Assembly (NCBI GenBank): GCA_021234535.1
Contig: CM037839.1
Location: 23,299,196-23,363,195 of the forward strand
Length of the DNA stretch: 64,000 nucleotides
Direction: 5' to 3'
DNA from: Stichopus chloronotus
Lineage: Eukaryota; Echinodermata; Holothuroidea; Aspidochirotida; Stichopodidae
The position numbers and the translations under genes were made by a program. Shown piece by piece: positions 11,332 through 25,918 of the stretch; positions within the stretch are counted from its first letter, which is position 1, and the number at the start of each line of letters is the position of its first letter. A model generated the notes under the pieces. It ran no database searches, was not told the DNA's origin, and saw only the letters and a program-made list of their open reading frames with translations.

Positions 11332-14035
11332 CAAGTCTGAAGATCATGCACCTTTGGTGATTTTCGTAATTATGATTCCAATTGCATGTATTTGTTTATA
11401 TATGAAGGCCTAGCTTGTGAGCAAGCAAACTACATGGAAATTACATAGTTGCATATTTGATGTAAAAAAGCAAAAATCCAGAAAATAGCTGCATTTCTCA
11501 TTAAAATCCATCAAATATTGATAATGTTACAGGGTTAATTCCTATTTCACACTTTTACATGAAAAAACATGAAGTAAATATACAAATATATGACATCAAA
11601 AGATGGACAAACCATATATGGCTAATGTTAGCCTTTGCTTTTTCAACCTCTATTTCAAGGACACTGGTAGCAGTGGTATCCCCTGAGGGGTTTATTATGA
11701 AAGTTAAAATTGTTTGCTTGCAAAATATTGATATCTTTCTTCAAACTGTAGGACTATCTGATCAGTAATTAAAAGATATAGGATTAAAGAAAGAAACCCT
11801 AACACTGTGCAACACTCCACATCATTATTTTTGCATAGACAATGAGTTACTTCAGAAACAATCAAACTTTTTAAGACATACTGTCATCATGTGTCAATAT
11901 ATTGGACTTGTACAGATTTGACAGTGAAGTATTTCTTTTTTCCTTTTATTAAAAAATGTGTATATTCATGATTACGGGTTGTGTTATATATTGGATGTGT
12001 TTAAATGTGTGAAGAAACTTCATGAACAGGTGGTTTGCATTTCTCTGAAAAAGTCGTCGTAATTTTTCATGATAGTGTTTTCGTTTTTATGACCATTCAA
12101 AATATTGTGTCGTAATTTTACAATTTGGTGTAAATGATATAATATCACAACGCCTCTTGCTATAAGCCATGCGTAAACGGCAACTTGCAGAGCTTAGCCT
12201 ATGGGCTATAGCCTACAACGTTAGGGCAACTTATCGAGTAGTAATGAAATACTTTAATCCAGGCCTGTTTTTATGATGAGAAACGATCTTTGGATGATAA
12301 AAAATTTCACTGCCCTCTAAACAGGATCTAGCCGAAAATATCCAAAATATTGTGTGTATGATCAAGCAACAGGCGTAGCTTTACCTTACTTTAGCAATAT
12401 TAGATTACACACAGTTAAGGGCAAAATGTATTTCCAAGTGTACATTAAGTATAACACATACAACTTTTTTCATGGACTTGAACGTCCAATGCATGCATTG
12501 TATGTTGTGTCACTTGTATCCAGGGCAGCCCCAGTATTATAGACCACGCACATATACGATTTGAGTTTGTTGTGAGCACTCATCAGTCTACTACAATGCT
12601 AGTACTCATGTACACCAGCACAGTCAATCCTGCCCTTTATGCGACGTATGCTGCAGAGAATGGAAAGTCTGACGAAAGGCCAACCTGTTTTAGGTGTTTT
12701 TATGGTTACAGTAAACTAGTGGAATCTGTGCTGGGAACAATATTATAATTAAGCATGTAAGTCTCTAGTGAGTTGAATTTTCTGTTGTAAAGATAGGCAG
12801 GTCAAACTTTATATTTACGACTGATTTGCATTTTTGGTCATAAGTAAAACTTCTGTCAGCGTAAAAAATGCCTGTTTTTGCATAAAATGCAAACCCTGTT
12901 CATAAATAACCATGAGCAATTTCAGCTTGCATTGATATAAGTATATTTTGACTTCCTTGAAGTAGGTGATCCTGGTGACGACAAGGGTCTTACATATTCA
13001 GTTGCTTGAAATGTTCCAATTTGGGGTAAGATTTTGTCAATTTTTTCATCATGGAGGGTAGTTTTTCCAGTTTTCCAAACATGTGCAAAGTTTACTTGCC
13101 AGGTTTTGATGACAGTTTTGAAAAAATGCAATTTTACAAGTAACATTTTACATCCAGTTCAATTTTGAGTGCAGTGTTTAGATGTTCCACAGTGTAAAAA
13201 TAATGGTAATGTTATGTTCATGTAATGCTTACAAATGTAAATGTTTTTATTTTAAATGGAATTGGTTGCACTGCAGACTTGTTTATCCATTTTCAAGTCA
13301 GATTAGGGCTGTAAAAATTTGCACAAAGAAATATTCCTTTCCTCCATTAAAAAATGTGCATATTCATGATTGCATGTTGCGTTATGTAGTGGGTATGCAT
13401 GAGTGAAGGAACTTTATTAATAACCATAAAGCAGTTTTAGGTTGGATATAAAGATACTGTGTATTGTATAAAATTTGCTGGAATTGAGGATTTATCCCGA
13501 TATAAAGAGGGTCATCTCAAATTACTTGAAATGTTAAGATGTTACAAGACGTTTGCCACTGTTTGCTATCAGTTTTGAATGTAATTCAGTTGCACATTCT
13601 ACAATACAATTTTTAAGGCAATTCAATTTTGAAGGCAATCCAAGTTTTTAAGATTGTGGAATTATCTGGAGATAATGTAGTGTTAATGAAAATTCTCTGA
13701 TACAGATTTCCATCAATTATAAATGCTATAAACTGAGAAAAGTGTGTTTTGTCTCTTTAATTGCTGTACTGTGCACATGTGATGTTAATATATATTTTTA
13801 TTCTTATTCAGATTATGTGCCTTTGGGTATGTCAGTGCTTAGATCTTTAAGGGATGGACGAACCATTTAATGTAATGGTTATATCTAGATCTTTTGGTTT
13901 CAGCCCTGGCTTGGGGGTCACAGTGCAAAACCCTTGGCTTTCCTGTCCAGTCTGTTGAATGGTGCAGTTCCAACTATATCCAGCTGTCACAGGATACCCT
14001 AAAGTGGGGAAAATCTGAAAGCAATGGCAGTATTG
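11332..14035. repeat. Non-coding; diverged duplicated segments
   Basis: About 90 bp at 11936-12030 resembles 13334-13420 (TTTATTAAAAAATGTG, then TATTCATGATT). The segments 12980-13140 and 13500-13620 also share a TTGAAATGTT...CAGTTTTGAA pattern. These look like old copies of one dispersed repeat. No gene is supported. Confidence 0.4.
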
Positions 14036-14039
14036 TTAC

Positions 14040-14420
14040 TTTAACCAATAAACCCTGACTAATTATGAAGGGACTTAGTCAGTTACCTTCGTTGGTTTTG
14101 AGTGACTAGTTTATATCTTAGTCAGTGGCAACCGACTAGAAATTAATATCTTAACTATTTAGGGGAGGCACCATATGGACTAACCTACAGATTAGTCAGT
14201 GGCACCGAAAACTTGTCAGTGAGACAACTGACTAACATAACTGACTAACATAGCTGGTCACCAGCTGATGTAAACTTGTCACTTCTATTAGTCCAGCATG
14301 GCAGACTAACAAGTAAACTAGTCCATAATCACTGACTAACCATACTCCAGTCAGGGGAGACACCATATGGACTAACTTAATCTTAGTCAGTGTGACAAGT
14401 TTACGTTTTCAGTGTATAAT
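14040..14420. repeat. ACTAA/TTAGTC-rich repeat, two near-identical units
   Basis: Two units of about 45 bp starting GGGGAGGCACCATATGG (14162) and GGGGAGACACCATATGG (14356) each continue with ACTAAC...TTAGTCAGTG. Between and around them, ACTAAC and TTAGTCAG occur many times in both orientations, giving a region that can fold on itself. It may be a small foldback element. Confidence 0.45.
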
Positions 14421-15660
14421 ATACTGTATGCGGTGTAATCTTCACTATACCAAATGAAAACATGTTTCACGCGTCACGCATCTTTAGCTAAACATATACA
14501 GGGAAGAGTAACAGCTTTTACAAAAACAAGATTGCTGTAACTTTTTAAGGTCAAAGAACTGACGATGTGAAACCAGCAACGGATAATATCGCGGTTTTTA
14601 CTTCGACTTGAACGAAGTTCAGTCCAAGTAATGTAATCCCCAGAGCAGTTTGTGCAGTCATGCGTACCGATTAGTGCGTTCGGGGCCCTTTCGACGGCGC
14701 TTTCTCGGCCGTTGAGGAAGCTACGGAGCTGAAATTTGGTGGACGGGTGTTTTCTCGCTAGCGATCATTCTCCATTTTTTCGCCAAAAAGCCTACTCCTC
14801 TTAGGGATTTCGGAGTTGCCTCTTGAAATTTTGCACACTGTTAGAAGGGTCTTTCGTGCACAAAAATTGTACTTTTTTAAGCGAAATTCGGTAAAATGGC
14901 ATTTTTCTGGACCGATTGGGCTCCGAAATGGACCCTTTCGGAAAATGGCCAATTTCTCTAGAATAAGGCAAAAAATCGAAAATTAACTAATCTCATTTAG
15001 ATTTTACACTTGTTGTAAAGGTCGTCCGTGAATTTGGTGAGAATTGATTGCGAAACCGTGGAGAAAATGCGAAATGAAATTCGCCTGTTTGTGTCCAAAA
15101 TCCAGTTTCTATTATTTTCGATCTCCTCTCCAAGCGTGGTTTGGTATAGCAGCGTGGATTAGTCCTGCTTGGTGGCTGTGATGTACGGTAGCTGTGTGTG
15201 CCATAATTTTCTTACGGTAGTCAACGTGTAACACGCAAGCCGGGTGTCTTTGATGCAGAGCATGCAGTCTACTTGTTTGTCATGCCTAAGTCAGTGGAAA
15301 CCATTAAGGACAATGGTTGAAGAAGGAGTATTTTCGTTGATACTAGCAACGAAACCAGGCCGTATAAAGAGTCAGTTTTAAATTTTACATGAATTAATTT
15401 AATTTTTTTCCAGTATTTTACATGGTTACGTATTTTGGTCGTGATGGTTGATTATAATTAATGACAATTTTTCATGAAATATATGATACACCCTTTATCA
15501 CCATTTGGTATAAACTAATAGCAAATATGAATATGCAAAAGCTGTTGTTGACTGCTAAACTTGAAGGGGGTAATTTTGTACTCACTTTCACAAGAATAAA
15601 AAAGTATGGCTTCGAAACGTTTCAAATTAAAACTTTAAGATATTGCCATTATTGTTTATT
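14421..15660. other. No gene; weak ~175-bp periodicity
   Basis: Segments near 14828 and 15002 share an ATTTTRCACNNGTT...GGTCNTNCGTG pattern, so this may be an old tandem repeat. It is slightly more GC- and CpG-rich than its surroundings. No coding is supported. Confidence 0.3.
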
Positions 15661-16392
15661 CGTACTGTGATCTTGTATTATGTCTCGATGATGACTGCCT
15701 TCAGAAAATCAGCTAATTGTAAGAAACTGTTGCAAAACAGGGAGTGTAACCCCCTACTTTTTATGGTATAGCTTAACCAAAGGTGAATGATATTGCTTTG
15801 GGGAATATGTATTATTGTTGGCATGGCCTTCACTATCGAAGGCTGCATCAAAATGATACAACTGATAGGAAGAAAAACAGTAAAATGACCAGCAAACAGA
15901 AGAACAATAGTAACCCACCTCCACCCCCCCCCCCATTCACAACTCCTCATACCATTATGGACATTGCCCTTTCAACTTTTAATCTAGCGTTACTAACTTG
16001 TATGCCGTCTTTAGTCGAAGTTTGCGTCATTGACGCTCTAGTTCTTTCTAATATCCGTTTGAAGAGGATTTCTTGCTCATACAAAAATGCTTACGAAACA
16101 AACAAAAGATACCGTGTTATAGCAGTACAACTGAGGGGTTCCGGAATGGTACATGAGCTAGCTACTCTACATCTAAACCTATGAAATAGGTCATAAAACA
16201 AGCAAAGGTACTTTGAACTTCCAGATTGTACTTCTTGCAGGGTTGAAAGTTAACACCTTAAAGGTAAACAGAATTTCTTGGTTGTTTCGCTCGTAATATC
16301 CTACCAAACTGAGTAGAAATACTGCGCTGTATAATTTTGCACACATCTCCAGGTGTATGACAACGAACAGAATAGTTAGGCTTAGGTGAAAT
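15661..16392. other. No gene seen
   Basis: Short frames here lack coding character. A C-run lies near 15923-15933. Confidence 0.35.
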
Positions 16393-16414
16393 ATGTATTG
16401 TAAATATATATACT

Positions 16415-17182
16415 GCTATATATATATATATATACTGCTATATATATATATACTGCTATATATATATACACTGCTATATATATATATATACTGCTATATA
16501 TATATATACTGCTATATATATATATACTGCTATATATATATACTGCTATATATATACTGCTATATATATACTGCTATATATATATACTGCTATATATATA
16601 TACTGCTATATATATATACTGCTATATATATATATATACTGCTATATATATATACTGCTATATATATATATATACTGCTATATATATATACTGCTATATA
16701 TATATATATACTGCTATATATATATACTGCTATATTATATATATCTACTGCTATATATATACTGCTATATATATATATATACTGCTATATATATATATAT
16801 ACTGCTATATATATATATATACTGCTATATATACTGCTATATATACTGCTATATATACTGCTATATATACTGCTATATATACTGCTATATATACTGCTAT
16901 ATATACTGCTATATATACTGCTATATATACTGCTATATATACTGCTATATATACTGCTATATATACTGCTATATATACTGCTATATATACTGCTATATAT
17001 ACTGCTATATATACTGCTATATATACTGCTATATATACTGCTATATATACTGCTATATATACTGCTATATATATACTGCTACATATATACTGCTATATAC
17101 TGCTATATATACTGCTATATATACTGCTATATATATACTGCTATAATGCTATATATATTATAAATATATATATATATATAAA

Positions 17183-17262
<80 letters not shown>
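16415..17262. repeat. TATATACTGC satellite followed by (TA)n
   Basis: Variable-length units of ACTGC plus TATATA run from about 16415 to 17150. They are heterogeneous at first (14-22 bp) and very regular (TATATACTGC, 10 bp) from about 16820 to 17060. A pure TA run of about 100 bp (17160-17262) follows and abuts the 3' end of the left Penelope-like element. The long reading frame across it is a by-product of the period and not a gene. Confidence 0.9.
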
Positions 17263-17263
<1 letters not shown>

Positions 17264-17290
17264 AAGATTGGAGAGGTCCATATACTAATA

Positions 17291-19120
17291 ATAAAACTGA
17301 AAATAGCGATGAGTTTGAAATTCATGATGAATCAAATATATTACGCCAATATTTCGTAAGAATACACCTTACATCGTCAAGGCGAAATAGCAAACTGATA
17401 ATACAAGTCAGTACATTACAAAAACAGCTGTAACAGAAGTAAGTGAGTAATACCAGCTCAAAATAGCTGAAGATTAAAACTCTGGACGTTTCTATTCAGG
17501 GTAGGTTGTAAGTCTTTAATGAAAAGAGACTCCATGATCTTGCGTCTATACCAGGCATTCTCTACATGGAGAACTTTAATATCACCTGGGTTTGGAAGTT
17601 TATGGGACGCCGTTTTACAGTGATCGTGTATGGAACTGAATTCTTTGAAATAGTCAGCATTTACATGTTTTTTAAATCTATCACAAAGCCTGAGTTTGGA
17701 CTCCCCAATATAATTATCTTTACAAGTTTTGTCTCCACAAGGAATATGATAAATACAACCACTGCTTTTAAGATCAGGAATTTTGTCTTTAACCTTGAAA
17801 AATGAACCAATTTTAGAACATCTGAAAGAGATCTGTAGTTCTGCATTAGAGCAACGTGTGAAAGACTTAGAGATAGATCTAGCAATTTGATTAGATATAT
17901 TACCACAGTATGGTAACTTAAGATAGAATTTCGATACGACTTTATTCTCGTCCACAGTGCAGGGGACAGGGCCCATTAGTAATCTAGATCTTAAATTACA
18001 GGTATATCTCTCAAAGCTCTTGATGAGTTTAAGAGGATAAGCGTTAAGAAGAAGGCAATTACGAATATGACGAAGTTCCTTATGGAAAAGTGCATCGGTA
18101 GAGCAAATACGTCTAGCTCTACAATGAAGTGCTCTGATAACACTGGTTTTGTACTTATTAGGGGTCCAGGATTTCCAATTACAATAAATACCGGTATGAG
18201 TGGGTTTTCTGTACATAGATGTAATTAAAGAAGTACCCGAATTACTGGAGACGTCTCTGCAAATGTTGATATCAAGAAACGGTATTTTGCCGTGTTTTTC
18301 AATCTCATAGGTAAATTTAATGCTAGGATGAAAAGCATTGAAAGTGGCAAGAAGTTTGGGTAACTCCTGCTCAGGCAAAATTATGAACGAATCATCAACA
18401 TATCGCCTATAGTAATGAAACTTTGCATTAGGCAGAAGAGAATTTTCAAGGTGGCACATAAATACATTGGCAAAACATACACTAAGAGATGATCCCATAG
18501 CTACACCATCTGTTTGCTTGAATAAGTGATTATTGAAAGAGAAATATGAACAGCTGGCAAGATCGATCAACTTACGCATATCAGCACGTTTGATGTTGGT
18601 GTCAATTAACTTATCCTTGTAAATAAGGTTAAGAATAATATCCCTAGTAAAAGCTAAAGGGACATTCGTAAATAATGAAGTTACATCAATGCTGGCCATA
18701 ATATGTCCATCTGGAACATAGATGTTAGAAAGTTCCGTTGCTTGCGTAAAAGAATCCTTACAAGTATAACAATTATTACACAAGTCTTTGAATAAATTGG
18801 ACAGGAAGTCCCCCAGATTACGATTAAAAGAGCCGATAGTGCTAACTATAGGTCTGAGTGGGACGCCATCTTTGTGTAGTTTTGGTAAACCGTAAAGGCG
18901 ACTGATGACAGAGCCAGACTTGAAGCAAGATGTGTACTCCTTTTCCGACAGTGCACCTTGTTTTTTCAGTCTACGTAAGAGATTGTGAAGTTGCCGTTCG
19001 TATGTTTCAGTAGGGTCGTCATAAATCCGCTGGAACTTACATTCGTCATTAAGCAGAGCCTCCATCTTAGAAACGTAATCTTTCTTGTTGATAATGACAA
19101 TCCCGTTGCCCTTATCAGGA
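17291..19120 (-). mobile_element. Penelope-like element, left copy (5'-truncated)
   Basis: This arm is the inverted copy of 19185-21014. The pairing sum stays at 38305 at both ends, so there is essentially no net indel over 1.83 kb. The arm covers the reverse transcriptase and GIY-YIG coding region and 3' UTR. It is truncated at the conserved PDKGNG block where the two copies meet. Confidence 0.85.
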
Positions 19121-19149
19121 CACAACAAGTCAACGTTGAGTCTCTGCAT
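17458..19149 (-). CDS. Penelope-type reverse transcriptase with GIY-YIG endonuclease (left copy)
   Basis: An uninterrupted 563-residue frame. It begins in the 64-bp spacer, so the first ~10 residues are not the native N-terminus; element coding starts at PDKGNG (about residue 11). Reverse-transcriptase motifs follow: YGLPKLHK and RPIVS (about 85-105), MASIDVTSLFTNVP (about 150), DGVAMGSSLS (about 215) and the catalytic YVDDSFI (about 249). The C-terminal part has a GIY-YIG nuclease signature with paired cysteines, IYHIPCGDKTC...NYIGES (about 463-480), and a late Glu and Asn, as in endonuclease-bearing Penelope elements. Such enzymes copy their RNA at a nicked chromosomal site. The N-terminal region before the palm is missing, so this copy is 5'-truncated though otherwise open. 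Confidence 0.9.
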   Translation of the reverse strand: MQRLNVDLLCPDKGNGIVIINKKDYVSKMEALLNDECKFQRIYDDPTETYERQLHNLLRRLKKQGALSEKEYTSCFKSGSVISRLYGLPKLHKDGVPLRPIVSTIGSFNRNLGDFLSNLFKDLCNNCYTCKDSFTQATELSNIYVPDGHIMASIDVTSLFTNVPLAFTRDIILNLIYKDKLIDTNIKRADMRKLIDLASCSYFSFNNHLFKQTDGVAMGSSLSVCFANVFMCHLENSLLPNAKFHYYRRYVDDSFIILPEQELPKLLATFNAFHPSIKFTYEIEKHGKIPFLDINICRDVSSNSGTSLITSMYRKPTHTGIYCNWKSWTPNKYKTSVIRALHCRARRICSTDALFHKELRHIRNCLLLNAYPLKLIKSFERYTCNLRSRLLMGPVPCTVDENKVVSKFYLKLPYCGNISNQIARSISKSFTRCSNAELQISFRCSKIGSFFKVKDKIPDLKSSGCIYHIPCGDKTCKDNYIGESKLRLCDRFKKHVNADYFKEFSSIHDHCKTASHKLPNPGDIKVLHVENAWYRRKIMESLFIKDLQPTLNRNVQSFNLQLF

Positions 19150-19184
19150 AAATTACGGAAAAACAAAGATCTGGTCATTCTCAG

Positions 19185-21478
<2,294 letters not shown>

Positions 21479-21481
<3 letters not shown>

Positions 21482-23310
21482 CAGTATCGCATATAGAAGA
21501 AAGTTATGAACATTATGCCACATCTCCCGTTATTCAACATGATACGATGAGTCATTGTTCCAAAGAAAATTCTTTTCCTTTTTTTTTTGGCCAGTTGAAA
21601 ACTGTTTGCCCCTATTCTTTAAATTCCCTCACCACTTAAGAAACGATTGCCCCAGTTTATCAGCTGTGCTTTTATTTGGTATCATACAGAGTGTACGTTT
21701 GCTTGCTAATGTTTTCGTTCCCATCTGATGCGCATAATTTTAATAAATACCTCCGTGGGTTAACTGAAGATATAACTGGTTCAAGACGCCCTGGGCGACT
21801 AACATGGAGCCTTTACCGTATCTAGTCCTCGAGCAACTCTTCACTTATGTTGTCATAGTCAAGCGCTCGGTACCTCCCTTTTCTTTTCTTCTTTTTTAAA
21901 GTTTGTACTTAGTATTTGACCTCAGGTGTCGAGGTATTTAGGTTTATTAAAATGAAAACGGACCGCAAAAAATATTTAAAAAAAATACGTAGAAGCGTTG
22001 CTCGAAGAATGAGAAAGTGCATTCCAACTGTGTGGTACCTTTGCCACACCATGCAATTTACATAGTCTCAAACTGGACCTTTCTCTACATGCCTTAACCA
22101 AGCTAATATTTTATACCGTAAAACTGAAGGGGGGGGGGGTGATAATGAATTGATGGTGGGGAGGTGGTGAGAATGAGGTGGGAAGGGGTGAGTCTGAAGA
22201 GAGCAACCTATCTTAGTTTCACTCTTCGTTGTATCATGATGTTCATGGAGTCAGCATAGGTAAAACGAAATAGTAATCCAACTCACGTACATAGAACACA
22301 TACTGTACATAATCAATTAAATTTAAAACTGTATCATGCGAAAAGTGTTTATAAAAATATGACGATGTACCAATCAATGTTCAGAGGTGACAAACAAGGA
22401 TGGCTTTGAACTACAGAAAAATCATGAAATAAAAGCGCTCACTCTTTTTTAAAACAAAAACGGAAAAGATGTGGATTTATCCTTGACCGGACGGTACCGA
22501 CTCCTTCCAAAAAGGACTGTTTTTCAATTTTAATAAAGTTACACCATAACATGTCAGTAACCTTTGTGGGAATTCCCCATTCTGGAGGGGGGGGGGGGGT
22601 TTACTGCCGTTATATATGATACTTCTTCTCATAGAACGGTTAAAGTGAGCAAACGTATAGTACACTGTTTTTTTGTTCTATTTTTCATTTTTCTGTATCC
22701 CCCCAATCCACGCCACTACATGAGACTTTCCGTATCTCTCCTTGATGGTATTTACAAGATTCCTGAGCAGATGATAAAGTATGACAGCATTTAGCCAAAA
22801 AATTATCATCAGTTCCGTCGGAGACAACGTTGCACCTAAATTAAACAATTTAAGGTTATGTTGTCAAGGTGGATATAAGCACACTGACGATCAACAAATT
22901 AATTACGTAGTACTTCGGGCGTCATATGCAAAATTTCTATAGTTATAACATTTGTTAACAGTAAATTTCTATTCAAAATGTGTCTTTCAACCCAATTTTT
23001 TGTAAGAAATGGGAAGAACTACGCAGGTCAGGGTAGGAATGAGTTTACATTCACAAGGGGAAAGAACGTCCTCATTATTTGTACTCTTGCATCTTTGATA
23101 TCTGTAATTTCCTTGTCAAGCTGTTGTTCTCTGCATGTCAAGCAGCTGGTATCAACGTCTATCTAAATCTTTGTCTTGGTAAGGTAAAGTTATTATTTTA
23201 TGCACTTGAACTTTCCTTCCTTTTTAAGCGGCTTCTGTTTAATCTGAACGTTTAATCGTCTTCCCTTTAAACAGACTGAATCCTTAGTAATTAATACTAG
23301 CCAGGGTTTC
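21479..23310. other. No gene seen
   Basis: Non-coding as far as I can tell. G-rich runs occur near 22129-22139 (followed by a purine-rich, G-rich stretch to about 22190) and near 22587-22600. Confidence 0.35.
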
Positions 23311-23312
23311 AT

Positions 23313-23780
23313 TTGTACCATCTCTACTCGTCTATCCGACCTTTCATCTGTATATGTTTGTCTGTATCAGTCTCTCTTCCATTCCATGTCTGTCTGCTTG
23401 TTTGTGTCTCCCTATCTGCCTTATGTCTGCCTGCCTTTCTTTTCTTCTCTCTGTCTGTATGCATGCCTGTTTGTCTATGCCTGTCTACATTTTCCTATCC
23501 CCCTCTCTCCACGACCTCATTAATTTGTCTGTCTGTGTAACTGTCTCCCAGTCTTATGTCTGTCTAACTGTTTGCCTGCTTGTTACTCTATGTCTGCATG
23601 TGTGTCTTTTTCCTAAACCTGTCTCTCTGCCTAAGGCCCTGTCGATGTGTCTCTCTCAGGCTGCTGCTTCATTGACTTTACACATATGGCCAACTAAGTG
23701 ACTTTTGTGTCTCAATGTGTGTCTATCCCATTGTCTATGTCTGTCTGTCTGTCAGTCAGTGTTTCCGTCTATCTATTGAT
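23313..23780. repeat. Degenerate (TCTG)n-rich tract
   Basis: A long pyrimidine/G tract of TGTC, CTGT and CTGC words ending in TGTCTGTCTGTCAGTCAG near 23741-23759. Open frames through it are low-complexity and not genes. Confidence 0.7.
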
Positions 23781-23872
23781 GTATTCAATTGCCCTCGTCG
23801 ACTCATTTACCATTTCGGACCACCACGCACACAAAGGAAACGAATTAACAGCATGAAACTAAACCAGTAATG

Positions 23873-24362
23873 TATGTGTGTGTGTGTGCGTGTGTGTGTG
23901 TGCGTTGACAATTGCCGTCAATCGGGGACCCATTTATGAAATCACACATATCAAGTGGGGACCCATCTGGAATCGGGGACGGTCCCCGTTTCAAAGTAGG
24001 CTTTTAAATAACCTTCATACAATATATGATGGCGCCATGAAGCTACCTATTGAATTTGAAGGAGTATAGACGAAGTCCCCATTGAGATAGTGTTGGGTTA
24101 CGTCCTCTTTTGCAGGTCTATGTGTGTAAGGTACCATGTCCACGATTCCCTAGTGACAAACCGATACACACTCACTATTACAGTGATAAGTATTAATTGA
24201 AAAAAATTTGAGCGCCCCCATTTTTTGTTGTGGCAAAGGATATTATTTCCCATCAATATAGCCTACTACAATGTTTATCTACAGCCGTCCACGGTTGAAT
24301 AGTAAAATGAAGGGGTGCCCGTTTGGCGGTACAAACCTGTATGTGTGTGTGTGTGTGTGTGT
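23873..24362. repeat. TG-microsatellite with CGGGGAC-type repeat between
   Basis: TG runs at about 23873-23902 and 24341-24361 bracket a segment with repeated GGGGACCCAT and ATCGGGGAC words (23926-23990) and GTCCCC near 24075. A similar arrangement (GTATGTGTG, then CAATTCCGT, then AAATCGGGGA) is present in reverse at 39190-39380, so this is a dispersed repeat family. Confidence 0.5.
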
Positions 24363-24897
24363 ATTACCCTTCTTGTTATAAGATGGTTCTTCCCAGCCCC
24401 TCTTTTCTCTCAGTTTTTGGAATTACCATCATGTTTCAAACAATCGCAATTTCGGAGAAAATGTTTTGGGACTAAATGGATAAATTACTACATGCTTACT
24501 GTAAAGCCTCTTAAAAGTGTGAATTACACACTTGTCTCCTTTTTGTAGGTGGTTCCATGACGTTATATCGTAAACATTGTTCTTTTATCATTGTGAAGTA
24601 TTTTGTTACCAACTTCAGTTTGCGTTCCTGCCATATTAAAGAATGTTACCCAACTTCCAGTAACTCGTGTCTAGAATTTCATATTCATTTCTATAATACT
24701 GCTTGCAAGTTATGTAATTTTAAGGGTTATTTTATTTGAGTTGACCTCTGCAACGAAAAGTTAAAAAGAAAACATTCTAGTAAAGTAGTTATGGATAGTA
24801 TTCCTGCCTCTATCGTAGATAGTTGTCCTTCCTGGCGTCCATTACTCTATGTGGTAGTAAAGTTGTTATCTAATAAAATTCAACTTGAAACTAGTTA
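24363..24897. other. No gene seen
   Basis: AT-rich non-coding flank of the transposon that follows. Confidence 0.35.
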
Positions 24898-25915
24898 TGC
24901 CTCGGTCACACTACGAAAAAACTTGTCTGCGACTGTTCTGCAACTCATGGAATTGCAAATGGCATGCAACTGCTTGAAACAATCGGGGCGGGAGTGTGAC
25001 ACAGACAGCACTGCAACTTGGCTGCATTGTACTGCGATGTACTGCGAATGGTCTGCAAACCAGAACGTGCAACTACTTGCGAAACGTGCTGCGCTGTGTT
25101 GCATCGATCGGTGAACGACGGCGAATGCGCAACACGGTCGAAGCCTGAGCTGCGACGGGGCATTCAACGTATGCAGACTGTTTGGCGACCTACTGTGATC
25201 GTTTTGCGATGTACTGCTACTATCGGCGCATGTTTGCAGTCAGACATACCCACAAGTGTACAAAAACCGCACTGCTGCTGCAAGCAGCCAATAAAATGGT
25301 GGCTGTTGTATGAATAGTTGAAATCCATGTGTGTAGTCGGTGTGCTGCGTCGTGCTGCAAACGTGTTGAGACTTATTTGCAGCCGGTTTCAATCAGGCGA
25401 GGTAGAGAATACGTTGGGGGAATGGGCGAATACTAGTTTGCAGTAGCTGCCGCGTCGTGTTGCGTATGTTCACAGTACGTTCGCAGCATATTCACACCCA
25501 GGCTGCGTTTGGACCAGTTTATAGGGAGGTAAAAGATATTCTCCGTACTGCGCTTGTGGGCGAATGTTCGCAGTACAGCGCCGCACGACGCAGCATGGCG
25601 TCGCATAGTATGAGACTGTTGCAGTCTGTCGTATAGTTGCTAGTTTAGACGCAGATCGTGTTTGGAATGTTCGGCGATAAGCGCAGTAGATCGCAGCATT
25701 GTTGCAGCACATCGGCGATCAGACTGCAACCAGTTGCAAGGTGTTTCTAGTTGCAAGCAGTTGCCTCATGTGCCCACCGGAGCACATGAAGGGAACTAGT
25801 GACTCGTCTGCAACCCATGCAACTAGTCGCAAACTCAATGCAACTCGAAGCAAACATTTTCAAAATGACCCAGTTGCAAGCAGTCGCATATATATGCTAT
25901 AGTGTGACCGAGGCA
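24898..25915. mobile_element. Non-autonomous DNA transposon, PIF/Harbinger-like
   Basis: The ends are TGCCTCGGTCACACTA at 24898 and its reverse complement at 25900-25915, flanked by TTA on both sides (24895-24897 and 25916-25918). A 3-bp TTA duplication is typical of PIF/Harbinger elements (TWA target), hence the tentative class. The 1018-bp interior has no long ORF. It is rich in TTGCAA, CTGCGA and TGCTGC words in both orientations, unlike the AT-rich neighbourhood. Confidence 0.7.
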
Positions 25916-25918
25916 TTA

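Noticed and set aside
16393..17163. A 256-residue open frame of Tyr/Ile/Leu/Cys
   Set aside because: It is a translation of the TATATACTGC satellite; the same happens on the other side at 20971-21555.
23313..23701. Ser/Cys/Leu-rich ORFs that look like secreted peptides
   Set aside because: They are low-complexity translations of a TCTG repeat.
24895..25317. Overlapping Cys-rich ORFs in the PIF/Harbinger-like element
   Set aside because: Open on both strands because of the repeated CTGCRA words; no domain is recognisable.
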